This document shows positions 56,501 to 64,000 of a stretch of 64,000 nucleotides of DNA, in pieces (the first letter of the stretch is position 1; each line of letters begins with the position of its first letter). This stretch comes from CAVVDY01 sp963819645 (GTDB lineage Bacteria > Acidobacteriota > Terriglobia > Terriglobales > Acidobacteriaceae). The translations under genes and the position numbers were made by a program. The notes below the pieces were generated by a model. That model worked only from the letters and a program-made list of their open reading frames with translations. It made no database searches and had not been told where the DNA came from. Where the stretch lies: the NCBI GenBank assembly GCA_963819645.1, contig CAWFWZ010000014.1, positions 677,431 through 741,430 of the forward strand, given 5' to 3'.

Positions 56501-57532
56501 GAGACCGGCGGGAACTGGTGGAACGACGGTGATCATGCGGTTGGCTTCGTCGGGGGTGGTACTGATTTGCGTGAGAAAGCCGGGTTGACCGACGAAGTTC
56601 GTGCCGTTGAAATCGTTCTGCGAGAACTCGGTGCGATCGTCGAGAATCTCGACCCAGTCGCCGGCCTTGAAGCGCAACACCTGATCGCGCCCGAGACTGG
56701 TAAGTGTGACCACGGAGTTCGGACCGCCTGAGGCGGAGACGGCGTTGACGCCCGAGACGACGGAGGCGTTGTCGCGCGACCACTTGAAGGTGGCCGGATT
56801 GGCGCCTCCTACGGTGCCGGCGGTGTGGATTTCGACACGGTAGAGACGATTCTCCAGGCCGCGATAGCCGCCGGTAGGAGAGAGGATGCAGGGATCTGGA
56901 CTGGGCGCGGGCACAACCGTGGAAGCCGTCAAGCGTCCGGCAGAGGGAGCCGTGAGTGTATCCCAGGCAGGGATATCCTCGTCGCAAGACTGGGTCCCCA
57001 CGTTCGGCAGAATCTTGACCTGCCAAACGGTTTGCGCGCGTGTCGTCGTATCCGGGCCGCCCAGAGCCTTCTCGCGGATGTTGGGATCCTGGAGGGCGAT
57101 CACCTCACGTTTCCACACATCGAGGTAGACAAGGTCCACAGATGGCCCCGGCGTCGGCAGGGGATTGGGGTTGGGATAATAAGGCTGCTGGTTGAAGGGA
57201 ATGGGAAGGGTTCCATCCATCTCACCGAGAACGGGATCGAAGGTGAGCGGGCTCAGCCCGCGACACTCGGCGAGCAGCCCATCGACGTACATGCGTCCGA
57301 TGCCGATGGTGAACATGCTCGGTCCGGTGGGGGTAATGAAGAAGGCGTCGGGCGTGGCCTCGGGCACCACGGCGCGACCAATGATGTCGACGGTTTCGGC
57401 GCGCCAGCGGCGATAGACCATTTCTACAAACTCGTTCCAGTCGGCGTCGAGGTCGACCCGCCCCTGCTGCTTGAATACTTCCGCGTAGTCTCTCGCAGGA
57501 TCAAATGTCCATCTTGTGTAGTCGCCGCCCAT
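53528..57532 (-). CDS. DUF6519/parallel beta-helix protein of a tail-like particle, 1334 aa
   Basis: The N-terminus MGGDYTRWTFDPARDYAEVF...GRVDLDADWNE matches what I know as DUF6519, found in phage-tail-like gene clusters. Residues about 490-640 and 750-1290 are a right-handed beta-helix with repeated xxIxDNxIxG coils. Between them (about 645-720) lies an Ig-like carboxypeptidase-regulatory domain (GAISGKVTVAVNVAVLPLPG) and a linker. Coils at about 830-930 are unusually hydrophobic (ALLGLMILIGLLIRVTGNFI), suggesting membrane contact. Frame is intact over 4 kb. Likely spike, fibre or cell-contact component. Eighteen bases after the tail-protein-I-like gene. Confidence 0.8.
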   Translation of the reverse strand: MGGDYTRWTFDPARDYAEVFKQQGRVDLDADWNEFVEMVYRRWRAETVDIIGRAVVPEATPDAFFITPTGPSMFTIGIGRMYVDGLLAECRGLSPLTFDPVLGEMDGTLPIPFNQQPYYPNPNPLPTPGPSVDLVYLDVWKREVIALQDPNIREKALGGPDTTTRAQTVWQVKILPNVGTQSCDEDIPAWDTLTAPSAGRLTASTVVPAPSPDPCILSPTGGYRGLENRLYRVEIHTAGTVGGANPATFKWSRDNASVVSGVNAVSASGGPNSVVTLTSLGRDQVLRFKAGDWVEILDDRTEFSQNDFNGTNFVGQPGFLTQISTTPDEANRMITVVPPVPAGLFDPTDTTRHTRVRRWDQRFTGAGSDVDQNTGLLSVSAGPLDIEDGIRVSFNDDPAGGLLHVGDYWLFAARTADGSVEPLQDAPPNGILHHYARLGFMTWNATNTGTFQDCRHMWPPATGDCTGCCTVTVGDSVNSQGEYINDIQGAINSLGPAGGIVCLGRGIFTVTQNILIGDNLRNIIVRGMGWATKIIFLPDSQSGSSVLFDVENTSHISLESFFAVARNAQSLVRFTGTQFCSVRNAALINLNISSAGTGAFLSGADITAAGRAIEMFETCLDTEIEHNILIAAKGIVSGIAAAAPAGAISGKVTVAVNVAVLPLPGATLTVTDANGSTQTATSDDQGQYNFPSVAPGNATVTATASGFATQTRTNVPVVANMTTPANFAMVPQQGSQPSASTHANVAPPNTQAASAPTTDINRILIRDNQILALLSSIFLTKTEECDILRNRLLGLDAEAVKYLQSGELNRGNIDAFQHHVLSILSSASSNLAFQGAGVVLLAGTRITIADNVIVGLIGVFSFLLTEARVRDNQVLALLGLMILIGLLIRVTGNFIAGILAGWLQAGLLVDFDSDHNVWIGLTGLIFMSLADFQKQYEDLFGGALQKAGFASSGELLTGNVVKAINEQGANLGSIGIVALAKIDHDVYLNFLTGIVTGTRMFSGDITIADNSFELCSQAAIKWLSMPLDGILATLLQPIHLVERNTMNITGIGIEFRCVDGTFVGNTIRCPEMGLTLQCTFGRVQDNSVGGTATEANDVGLITISQFRQLDQASSYRITGNRLSNGQGHGILITGSISDLSLEDNVITNMMQNGITTTNGAYITTARVCRNEITSCKAQPGSAPSPGALVLTEVYSDLLVHGNQILGNGGVGIFVNGSDREYINLCLRMQDNSVDGDGSAEMILASGALIQCNGNQASEVQAKLTPVTLIGRLIVVNGNTFYASPREGLHSLRLVEASGGPPAPAASAVATSNILNGAPLRSGFANYVAANNIAL

Positions 57533-57550
57533 GACCGTTTCCTCCTTGGA

Positions 57551-60445
57551 CTAGGTGACGTAAATCAAGCCGGGCTGAAGCCCGAAGGGAAGGTATTCCT
57601 GGAGCCGGATGCGCAGGCTCTCGGCGCGCTGTGGTTGTTGCAAGAAGCAAAACGCTCCCATCTCTGACTCGTTAGCAGCGCCGGTGAGAATCTGGACTGG
57701 ACATGAAATCGAGAGCTGGGCATAGGCCGGGAGACCATAGTGCAGATCGGTGAAGGAAGGCTTGAGCCAACTGCGCACATCGTCGCGAATAGCGTCCCGA
57801 TCGGCGTTGGAAAGCGTCGTGCCATTGAGGGCTGCCGTCTGCTCGGCCTGCTGTGTGCGCTGAAGAATTTCGAAGTCCGGCTGGCAGCGATAGCGCCGCG
57901 GTGTCACCGAGCCCTCCGGAACGAAGCTGAAACGGACGCATCCGTTCTGGCGACGCTGCGAAACCACAACCGAGTTAAAAATGACCTCCGAGGCCAGAGG
58001 CAGTTGCTGCACATGGACTTGACCCAGGATCGTCGTGCGCAGCAGGGTCGAGGGCGGTCCGGGCACATCACCGGCACCATCAGCGGCGATGGCAAACCGG
58101 CGCGAAGCCAGTTGCAACTCGATGACAGTGGTGGCATCGGTCGGCGCGGCCGAGAAAACCAGAGGGCTTGCACCATCGCCCGACACAGCCACCAGGCGGT
58201 TGTCGAGCAGGGTCACAATGGCGCCGGTGTAGCCGGTTGTGGTTCCGGCACCGCGAATCGCGGCTTGCAACTGGTCGCGGGCCTGCGGCAGCGAGGCTGG
58301 AACGCCGGCGAATGTCGCGATCACCGGCGAGTCGGTGCCCACAGCCACGTTCACTGCGGGAGCGGCCGCGGTAAGCGTGAGGAGCGCCGGGAGCGGGCCT
58401 CCGACCACAGCTGAAGTTTGACGCGTCGAGGCCGGGTCAAGGCGGAGTTCAGCGGCAGTCGGATCGCCGCCGGCGGCTTCAATCGTGATCTCTTCCTCGG
58501 ACCCGGGAAGCACAAACAGCCGGTTGTTGGCAGACAGCACACGCGCGGCGGTGAAGGGAATCGTTGCACTCGCGGCGCGAATCGCTGCTTGCAGTGAGTC
58601 GCGCGCCTCGGCCAGGGTGGTGGGAACCGCAGGCGTAGTGAGCACTGCCGTAGAGGGTCCTTCATCTCCGATTGTGACGCTGACCTGGGGTGCGGCCGAA
58701 CTGAGCGCGGGAAACGGGGCCAAGTTGCCGGAGATCAGCACGGGAGAAAAATCAGCGAGATCCTGCGGGTCTGGAGAATCGATGATGCTGTCGCGCACAA
58801 ACAAAGCTGTTACCTCCTCGGGCAGCCGCAGTGCTCCGGTGATGCTGTGATCGATCAGAAGCTCGAGGGCGTCGGCTGGCGAATCAGCGACTACGCTAGG
58901 AACATCCGGCCGAGTCGGCTGGCCTTTCTCATCCAGAGAAATCCCGGGGACCAGCGTGCTGTGCACAATCTCGACCAGACCGAGATTCCCTTGCACCTGG
59001 AGTTGTCCGGCCATCAGCAGTCCGTTGACGACAAACTCTTCCGCCCCGGTGCCTCCTGTAATGGTGAGGTTGCCGATCAGCGTGGGCCGCTGCAGGTTGC
59101 CGGCCTGGATTACCAGTACGGGGCTGGGGGCGCCGGGCGGAGGCGGCACTGCGGGAAACGCGACGGAGAGATTTTCCTGGTAGGTACGGTTGTCATCAAT
59201 CTGAATGACCGCGCGCGGTGAGAGGGCTGGATTCCAGGCGGCCATCGCCAGGGTGATGGTGTTAATGGCCGCCGCCGACACGTGGAACACAGCTCCGAGT
59301 GAGGTTGGATCGCTCACCGTAGCCGGGATGGCGGGTCCGGGATCTCCCTCGACAGGCACAACCGAACGGCGATCATAGGGGCCGCCTCCAAGAGCGCCGC
59401 TAAATCCGTAGCTGGAAGACACCACCAGTCCGTCGCCGGGGGATTCTCCGGGCGCAAAAGCGAGGCGGCCAAGAGCCACATCAATAGCCACAACCCCGCT
59501 GGCGGGAGGTGTCCAGTTGCTGAGATCGCCACAGACGATTTGCGTTCCCGCAATCAGATTCGCCGGAATGGCCTGGCTGCCGTGATAGACGGCAATACTT
59601 TTCGACGCCGAGGGATGGTCGCTGTAGAAGACGGCGGGCTGCAGATAGTAATTTTCGCAATGAAAGTAAAAAGCAACTTTGCGAATTGGCGACTGCACTT
59701 CGGTCTCTGTGACAAACTGGCTTCCCTGAGGAGCAGGCGCCGGCTGTGTGAAGAGTGGCGCCGGATTGCCGATCGGACTGAAGCAGTAACCGTCGGCATA
59801 TGCAGGCGACCGGCGCGGCGTCACCTCGCGCATGAAGAAGCTCTGTAATCTCCAGAGAAAGAATCCAATGTTACCGATGTTGTACCAGCCGGTAAGTTGA
59901 TCGGGAGGACGGACGTCCACCGTGTGGATGGTCGAGTCGAACGCGCCGCCGATGCGGTCCATGGCATCCATGTCGCGCAGCAGCGCGGTGCCGACCCGGT
60001 CCGAAGCGTAGGGATCGTAGGGATCGGTGGAATTATCCATGCGGAAGCGCAGGTGATTCAGGTTCTGCGTCCAGCCGAGCTGCTCGAAGAAAGCCACGGC
60101 GTGCGCGTCCCAACCGGTCACGTCGCGCGCCAACTGCTCCAACATGGTGAGCGTGCCTTTGCGGCGGCGGTAATAGATGGTGCGAGCAACATCAGCACGG
60201 CGGCGTACTACGCCTTCGGGCAGCGGGTTGTTGGCGACGAGGTCACCGATGTAAGGAATGACCCAGTCGGCGCAGGTTTCAATAAACAGATCATCCCAAA
60301 GACCGTCGATGTCGGTCTTCAGCAGTTGGGCCTGGCTGGAGATCAGCCCCAGGAATGCGCGTAGGGGATAGCCGCGCTCCGCATCGCGAATCCGATATAT
60401 GGCGGGAACCAGCGAATACAGATCGAGTGAATTCGTGGTGCTCAC
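57551..60445 (-). CDS. Phage tail protein I-like baseplate component, 964 aa
   Basis: The N-terminal about 200 residues resemble P2 gpI-type baseplate proteins of contractile systems: LYSLVPAIYRIRDAE, DLFIETCADWVIPYIGDLVANN and RKGTLTMLEQLARDVTGWDA. The C-terminus (ESEMGAFCFLQQPQRAESLRIRLQEYLPFGLQ in outline) is the usual tail of the large variants in extracellular injection clusters. A long beta-rich insert fills the middle, with a module repeated at about 585-690 and 695-790. It overlaps the baseplate gene upstream by 4 bases and probably links baseplate and fibre. Confidence 0.8.
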   Translation of the reverse strand: MSTTNSLDLYSLVPAIYRIRDAERGYPLRAFLGLISSQAQLLKTDIDGLWDDLFIETCADWVIPYIGDLVANNPLPEGVVRRRADVARTIYYRRRKGTLTMLEQLARDVTGWDAHAVAFFEQLGWTQNLNHLRFRMDNSTDPYDPYASDRVGTALLRDMDAMDRIGGAFDSTIHTVDVRPPDQLTGWYNIGNIGFFLWRLQSFFMREVTPRRSPAYADGYCFSPIGNPAPLFTQPAPAPQGSQFVTETEVQSPIRKVAFYFHCENYYLQPAVFYSDHPSASKSIAVYHGSQAIPANLIAGTQIVCGDLSNWTPPASGVVAIDVALGRLAFAPGESPGDGLVVSSSYGFSGALGGGPYDRRSVVPVEGDPGPAIPATVSDPTSLGAVFHVSAAAINTITLAMAAWNPALSPRAVIQIDDNRTYQENLSVAFPAVPPPPGAPSPVLVIQAGNLQRPTLIGNLTITGGTGAEEFVVNGLLMAGQLQVQGNLGLVEIVHSTLVPGISLDEKGQPTRPDVPSVVADSPADALELLIDHSITGALRLPEEVTALFVRDSIIDSPDPQDLADFSPVLISGNLAPFPALSSAAPQVSVTIGDEGPSTAVLTTPAVPTTLAEARDSLQAAIRAASATIPFTAARVLSANNRLFVLPGSEEEITIEAAGGDPTAAELRLDPASTRQTSAVVGGPLPALLTLTAAAPAVNVAVGTDSPVIATFAGVPASLPQARDQLQAAIRGAGTTTGYTGAIVTLLDNRLVAVSGDGASPLVFSAAPTDATTVIELQLASRRFAIAADGAGDVPGPPSTLLRTTILGQVHVQQLPLASEVIFNSVVVSQRRQNGCVRFSFVPEGSVTPRRYRCQPDFEILQRTQQAEQTAALNGTTLSNADRDAIRDDVRSWLKPSFTDLHYGLPAYAQLSISCPVQILTGAANESEMGAFCFLQQPQRAESLRIRLQEYLPFGLQPGLIYVT

Positions 60446-63400
60446 GATTGCACCTGCCCTGGGGTTATGACCAGATCGGTGTTGGGAGTTTGCAGTTCGG
60501 CCAGTTCGTCGTCGGCGATGCGTAGATGAACCTGCACGGGATCGCCACCGGCTCCATGAGAAATTCTGTCGGCCAGGTACTTGTATTGCAGGGCGGTGAT
60601 GTCGGCGCCGACGACGCCCTCGACCCCCTGAATAGTGCTATAGACGTTGCTAAGGTGGATGGGCTCGCCGAATTGCCGATTGTCGAATGAGAAGCTGCTA
60701 GAGACGGCGGCTTGTACCGCTGCAAGAACGTCATCTGCGACATGATCGGCGCTCACAAAGACGAGAGCGGCGATCTCCAGGAAGATCGGAATGTAGCTGC
60801 GGACAATCAGCGAACGGTTGGGATCGCGGCGCGCATTCAAGTCCGCCACCAGATCGTCATAAGTTTTCCCGGTGATGATCGCGCCGTTATCTCCGGCCAC
60901 CGTGAGGTACACGACTTGGCCCTCTCCGCTCCATGTCCACGAAGCGTGGGCCTTGGCAACGCCGGCGAATTCGCGGGCGGCATCTTCGAAATCATGGAGC
61001 GAAACAATGCGGCCAAACGTACGAACCGTATTGGGAGCGTTGCCGCGCGTCTGGTCGAGCGATTCAGGATCCGCTCCTCCGCCTGCTGCCGCGGGGTTGC
61101 GTACGCTCTTCAGTCCGACCGGACGGTCGAGCAGCGTGCGCAGCGCAGAGGGGCCCACATTTCCGGCAAGCCCAATGCCCTGGCGATAGGTAGCGACCAC
61201 GTTGCCACGTCCGGTAGGCAAGCGGCTTCCGGTGACGCCATCACCGAATTGCACGATCATTCCCTGTGCGTCTTGCGACGTGGTGAAGATGCGGTCGGTG
61301 GGCGAGTAGCCGTAAAACTCCTGCACTTCCTTCCAAAACGAGCCCGCCACCTGTACACGCAGGCTGTCGGCAACTCCGTGTGGCATGCCGGCCTGATGGA
61401 CGAACGTGACGGGAGACTTCTGGAGGCGGAACGACTGGAAAGTGGTGGAAGCATCGCCATCGCCAAGCGCTTCGCCGGCAATCGTCTGCCCGTGGCTTGC
61501 GGAGCAAACGTTGCCGTAGAGCGTGGCGCTTGCCGTCGAGAGGGTACGCGCTAGATCGGGAGTGAACGAAATCCGCCAGTGATCAGGTTGTAGATCGCCA
61601 TTGGTGTCCCACGCCTGAACATCCTGGGTGACGACGGTCTGCGGCATGGCGGCAGCATCGTCGAGAATAATCGAGCGCTTCAGGTCGATGTCGGGGATGG
61701 CCGCCAGTGGCACGAAGACAGTATTGCCGCTGATGGAGTCCCCGTACTCGAATGGTGAGAACTCAAGCCGACGCGACACGTCGTAGACAGTGACACGGCC
61801 CCGGTCCGAGACCGGCCACATGGGCACCCCGCGCGACGCCCAGACGCTCCAGCCGTTGTTGGGCGCGGTCTGCCAGACGTGCCACATCGCCTGATCGGTG
61901 CCGCGGACAAAGATTTCCAGGCGGCCATCCTGGTTCTTGCCCGCGTAGAGCATGTCAATCACACCGCCGAGCGACGCCCAGCCGCTCCAGCCGTTGTTGG
62001 GCGCGATCTGCCAGATGTGCCACAAAGCCAGGTCGGTGCCACGGGCAAAGACTTCGAGCCGCCCGTCCTGATTGGAGTTCACCGACAGCAGGTCGATTTG
62101 CCCGCCGAGCGAGGCCCAACCGCTCCAGCCGTTATTGGGCGCGGTCTGCCAGATGTGCCACAGACCGCGATCGCTGCCACGGGCGAAGACTTCGAGCCGT
62201 CTGTCCTCATTGGAGCCGACCGCCAGCAAATCAATTTGCCCGCCGAGTGAGGCCCAACCGCTCCAGCCGTTATTGGGCGCGACCTGCCAGATGTGCCACA
62301 AAGCCAGGTCGGTGCCACGGGCGAAGACTTCGAGCCGTCCGTCCTGATTGGAGCCGACCGCCAGCAAATCAATTTGCCCGCCGAGTGAGGCCCAACCGCT
62401 CCAGCCATTATTGGGCGCGACCTGCCAGATGTGCCACAGACCGCGATCCATGCCCCGGGCGAAGACTTCGATCCGTCCGTCCTGATTGGGGGCGACGGCG
62501 AGCAAGTCGATTTGGCCGCCGAGCGAGTTCCAACTGCTCCACGGGCCGCTGGGCGATGTCTGCTGAATGTGCCACAGGGCCTTGTCGAAGCCACGAGCGA
62601 AAACCTCGAGGCGCCGATCCTGATTGATGCCGACGGCGAGCATGTCGATGCGACCGCCGAGCGAACTCCACGATCCCCAATTGCCGCCCGCTCCGATCTG
62701 CGAGATGGTCCAGAGAGCGCCGTCGTCTGCGGCAACGAATGCGTTGAGCTGGCCCAGAGAGTCGAGGACGACAACCGGGGTGGCGGCAACGCCCAGTCCC
62801 AGCGTCAGCCAAGTCACCGTGTCCTGAAGCGGGCCGTAGATAGCGGGCTCCGACGAGACGTTGGTCACGGTGGCCAGCCGCGCGAAGGAGTCGGACGGAT
62901 TCGCGCTTGATCCCGCTTGCGCGATCAGTACCGAGCCTCCGGCTTTCAGGTCCTTGTAGTTAGCGTCAAGCGTGAGTCGATTGGGCGGAGGAGGTGCGAT
63001 CCCAGAAGCGTCATATGGAGCAGACACCAGCGTGAAACCGATACCGCCAGGCGCGCCCGACTGCAAAGACGTCTGTACGTAGCTGGCGGGAGCGTTGTGT
63101 CCGAACAAGCGGTACTCGTTGGCAAAGACCGCGGCCTGCGTGCTGAAGGTATCAAAGTCCGAGGACTGGATCGCCGGATCCCACGCCAGCACCTGTTGCG
63201 TGTTGCGGAGGGAGAGGCCGGTCACGGTCTTCAACTCTGCCCGCTGGGGGTTGAAGATCGCCAGCTTCACTCTCGGCGCCAGGCCCTTGGTGTCGGAGAG
63301 CAAGATCGCGTCCGGCCTGCGCTGCGCGAATGGCTGATAAATCGTGGGCTGCGGAAAGACCCGGAACTGGTTGAAAGCCGCATCGGCAACGATGCTGTCG

Positions 63401-63810
63401 AGAGTCTCGAACTTTTGCGGCTTTTCGTTCTGTCCGGGCACGCTCTGCACGCGGAGCCCGACGGGAATGGTGAGTTTCTTATTGAGATCAAGGAAGAATG
63501 CGAGGTCGGCCTCCGCCGCGGCGCCGGGAGCGGGCTGGTAGTCGAGCAGCGCGGCGAGTGCAGTGATGTCCTCTTGCAGTAGCGCCGTGCGCAGATAGGC
63601 TTCGTTGGCGGTGCGTTCCTGATAGAAGGTGAGGATGTCGGCCACATAGGACCACATGGCGAGCAGAGCAATATCAAAGTCGTCGGTGGAGCGTGTGAGC
63701 CACCGCGCACGCAGCTCGGGTGCCTGCGCGATCTGCTCCGTCATCGCCAGCAGGAAGCTGCCGTAGGTGCCGACGCGGTAGTGAATGGAGGCGAGTCCGG
63801 GTCGGTTCAT
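60442..63810 (-). CDS. Baseplate J-like assembly protein with inserted lectin-type propeller, 1122 aa
   Basis: Residues 1-340 and about 670-1122 form a 'putative baseplate assembly protein' (gpJ/Afp11-like): DFDIALLAMWSYVADILTFYQERTANEAYLRTA near the start; VQFGDGVTGSRLPTGRGNVVATYRQG, LHDFEDAAREFAGVAKA and HLSNVYSTIQGVEGVVG in the C-terminal part. Residues about 343-665 are seven 46-residue repeats (NQDGRLEVFARGTDLALWHIWQ, then APNNGWSGWASLGG), the PLL/DUF346 beta-propeller pattern of bacterial lectins. The baseplate protein thus carries its own glycan-binding head. Intact frame; its TGA/ATG overlap with the next gene indicates one operon. Confidence 0.85.
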   Translation of the reverse strand: MNRPGLASIHYRVGTYGSFLLAMTEQIAQAPELRARWLTRSTDDFDIALLAMWSYVADILTFYQERTANEAYLRTALLQEDITALAALLDYQPAPGAAAEADLAFFLDLNKKLTIPVGLRVQSVPGQNEKPQKFETLDSIVADAAFNQFRVFPQPTIYQPFAQRRPDAILLSDTKGLAPRVKLAIFNPQRAELKTVTGLSLRNTQQVLAWDPAIQSSDFDTFSTQAAVFANEYRLFGHNAPASYVQTSLQSGAPGGIGFTLVSAPYDASGIAPPPPNRLTLDANYKDLKAGGSVLIAQAGSSANPSDSFARLATVTNVSSEPAIYGPLQDTVTWLTLGLGVAATPVVVLDSLGQLNAFVAADDGALWTISQIGAGGNWGSWSSLGGRIDMLAVGINQDRRLEVFARGFDKALWHIQQTSPSGPWSSWNSLGGQIDLLAVAPNQDGRIEVFARGMDRGLWHIWQVAPNNGWSGWASLGGQIDLLAVGSNQDGRLEVFARGTDLALWHIWQVAPNNGWSGWASLGGQIDLLAVGSNEDRRLEVFARGSDRGLWHIWQTAPNNGWSGWASLGGQIDLLSVNSNQDGRLEVFARGTDLALWHIWQIAPNNGWSGWASLGGVIDMLYAGKNQDGRLEIFVRGTDQAMWHVWQTAPNNGWSVWASRGVPMWPVSDRGRVTVYDVSRRLEFSPFEYGDSISGNTVFVPLAAIPDIDLKRSIILDDAAAMPQTVVTQDVQAWDTNGDLQPDHWRISFTPDLARTLSTASATLYGNVCSASHGQTIAGEALGDGDASTTFQSFRLQKSPVTFVHQAGMPHGVADSLRVQVAGSFWKEVQEFYGYSPTDRIFTTSQDAQGMIVQFGDGVTGSRLPTGRGNVVATYRQGIGLAGNVGPSALRTLLDRPVGLKSVRNPAAAGGGADPESLDQTRGNAPNTVRTFGRIVSLHDFEDAAREFAGVAKAHASWTWSGEGQVVYLTVAGDNGAIITGKTYDDLVADLNARRDPNRSLIVRSYIPIFLEIAALVFVSADHVADDVLAAVQAAVSSSFSFDNRQFGEPIHLSNVYSTIQGVEGVVGADITALQYKYLADRISHGAGGDPVQVHLRIADDELAELQTPNTDLVITPGQVQS
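61819..62778. repeat. Tandem 138-bp repeats encoding the propeller
   Basis: Seven in-frame units. The segment CCGCTCCAGCCGTT(A/G)TTGG recurs at 61982, 62120, 62258 and 62396, exactly 138 bases apart. The four central units are nearly identical in DNA, the outer ones more divergent. Each unit encodes one 46-residue blade. Confidence 0.95.
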
Positions 63811-63812
63811 GA

Positions 63813-64000
63813 TCAGGTGTGGAGTCGGCGATCGTTCGGGCAGGCAGCATCCGCAGGTGTTTGGAGCCTGTCGCTGATCCGGCTCATTTGCCGCCTCCCA
63901 TGTTCACGGAGTGCTCCGTTCTCTGGAAAGTTCGGGTCATTGTCGAGCCGCAGAATTTCCAGACGGTCCATCGCAATATAACCTTGCTGCAGTTCATTGG
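63813..64000 (-). CDS. C-terminal end of a further tail-cluster gene (partial)
   Basis: Open from the window edge to TGA at 63813, 61 residues seen, ending ACPNDRRLHT. The segment YIAMDRLEILRLDNDPNFPENGAL is not one I can place with confidence. Its stop lies 2 bases before the baseplate gene start, so it belongs to the same operon. In related clusters this position is usually another large baseplate or gp25-like gene. Confidence 0.5.
   Translation of the reverse strand, partial: NELQQGYIAMDRLEILRLDNDPNFPENGALREHGRRQMSRISDRLQTPADAACPNDRRLHT

Noticed and set aside
61819..62778. Regular 138-bp repeats as a CRISPR array
   Set aside because: The repeat is continuous coding sequence with no spacers, and each unit encodes a propeller blade.

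Overview
The window reads as a GC-rich bacterial chromosome segment. It is most likely from an acidobacterium, with the Koribacter/Terriglobia type as the best guess. The grounds are inference: gene content (phoH-ybeY-corC-like-era, a HAD-UbiA plus DprE1-like pair, DUF6519 phage-tail-like proteins, archaemetzincin), short palindromic repeats between genes, and a conserved small protein beginning MARGWESKSVE. There is no rRNA here to confirm it. The window holds one tRNA (initiator tRNA-fMet), about 50 protein genes, no CRISPR array and no insertion sequence.

Layout. 1-7.3 kb, mostly minus strand: uvrA, a CPBP membrane protease, pyrE and mtnA look like one operon, followed by an amine oxidase. 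7.7-13.9 kb, plus strand: a small cytochrome c, a four-cluster ferredoxin protein and an NrfD/HybB membrane partner, then a histidine kinase with heme-c-like motifs in its sensor domain, an NtrC-type regulator and an archaemetzincin. 14.1-23.8 kb: small genes, two regulators with a degenerate kinase between them, then a flagellar basal-body/export block flgB-flgC-fliE-F-G-H-I-J. 24.1-28.0 kb, minus strand: the classic phoH-ybeY-corC-like-era group. 28.5-31.8 kb: a DUF2911/TPR protein, an EfpL (YeiP-type) factor, and a radical SAM/SPASM enzyme beside a 111-residue protein. 32.4-36.4 kb: kdsA, metK, ahcY. 36.5-46.5 kb: an MFS transporter, an MscS channel, Smr and PilZ proteins, a pseudo-receiver regulator, a serine beta-lactamase-like hydrolase, a Tat-exported beta-carbonic anhydrase, rpiA, a dipeptidyl-peptidase III-like metalloprotease and a methyltransferase. 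46.5-51.7 kb: a DprE1-like oxidase, a HAD-UbiA phosphoribosyltransferase and a GT-C glycosyltransferase, suggesting lipid-linked pentose synthesis. 51.9 kb: tRNA-fMet. 52.7-64.0 kb, minus strand: one end of a contractile-injection/phage-tail-like cluster.

The most interesting region is the last. A baseplate-J-type protein carries an inserted seven-bladed PLL-type (DUF346) propeller of 46-residue repeats. It is followed by a tail-protein-I-like protein with a duplicated internal module, a DUF6519/beta-helix protein of 1334 residues with strongly hydrophobic coils, and a coiled-coil protein. This resembles the target-recognition end of an extracellular contractile injection system with a built-in lectin; sheath, tube and ATPase genes would lie beyond base 64000.

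Quality warning. Ten conserved genes (mtnA, amine oxidase, ferredoxin protein, nrfD-like, flgC, kdsA, metK, ahcY, the M49 peptidase, HAD-UbiA) are broken by about 26 frameshifts. Every one is repaired by deleting a single base, and none needs an added base. This looks like insertion-biased sequencing or assembly error. I annotate each as one gene and give the repaired length.
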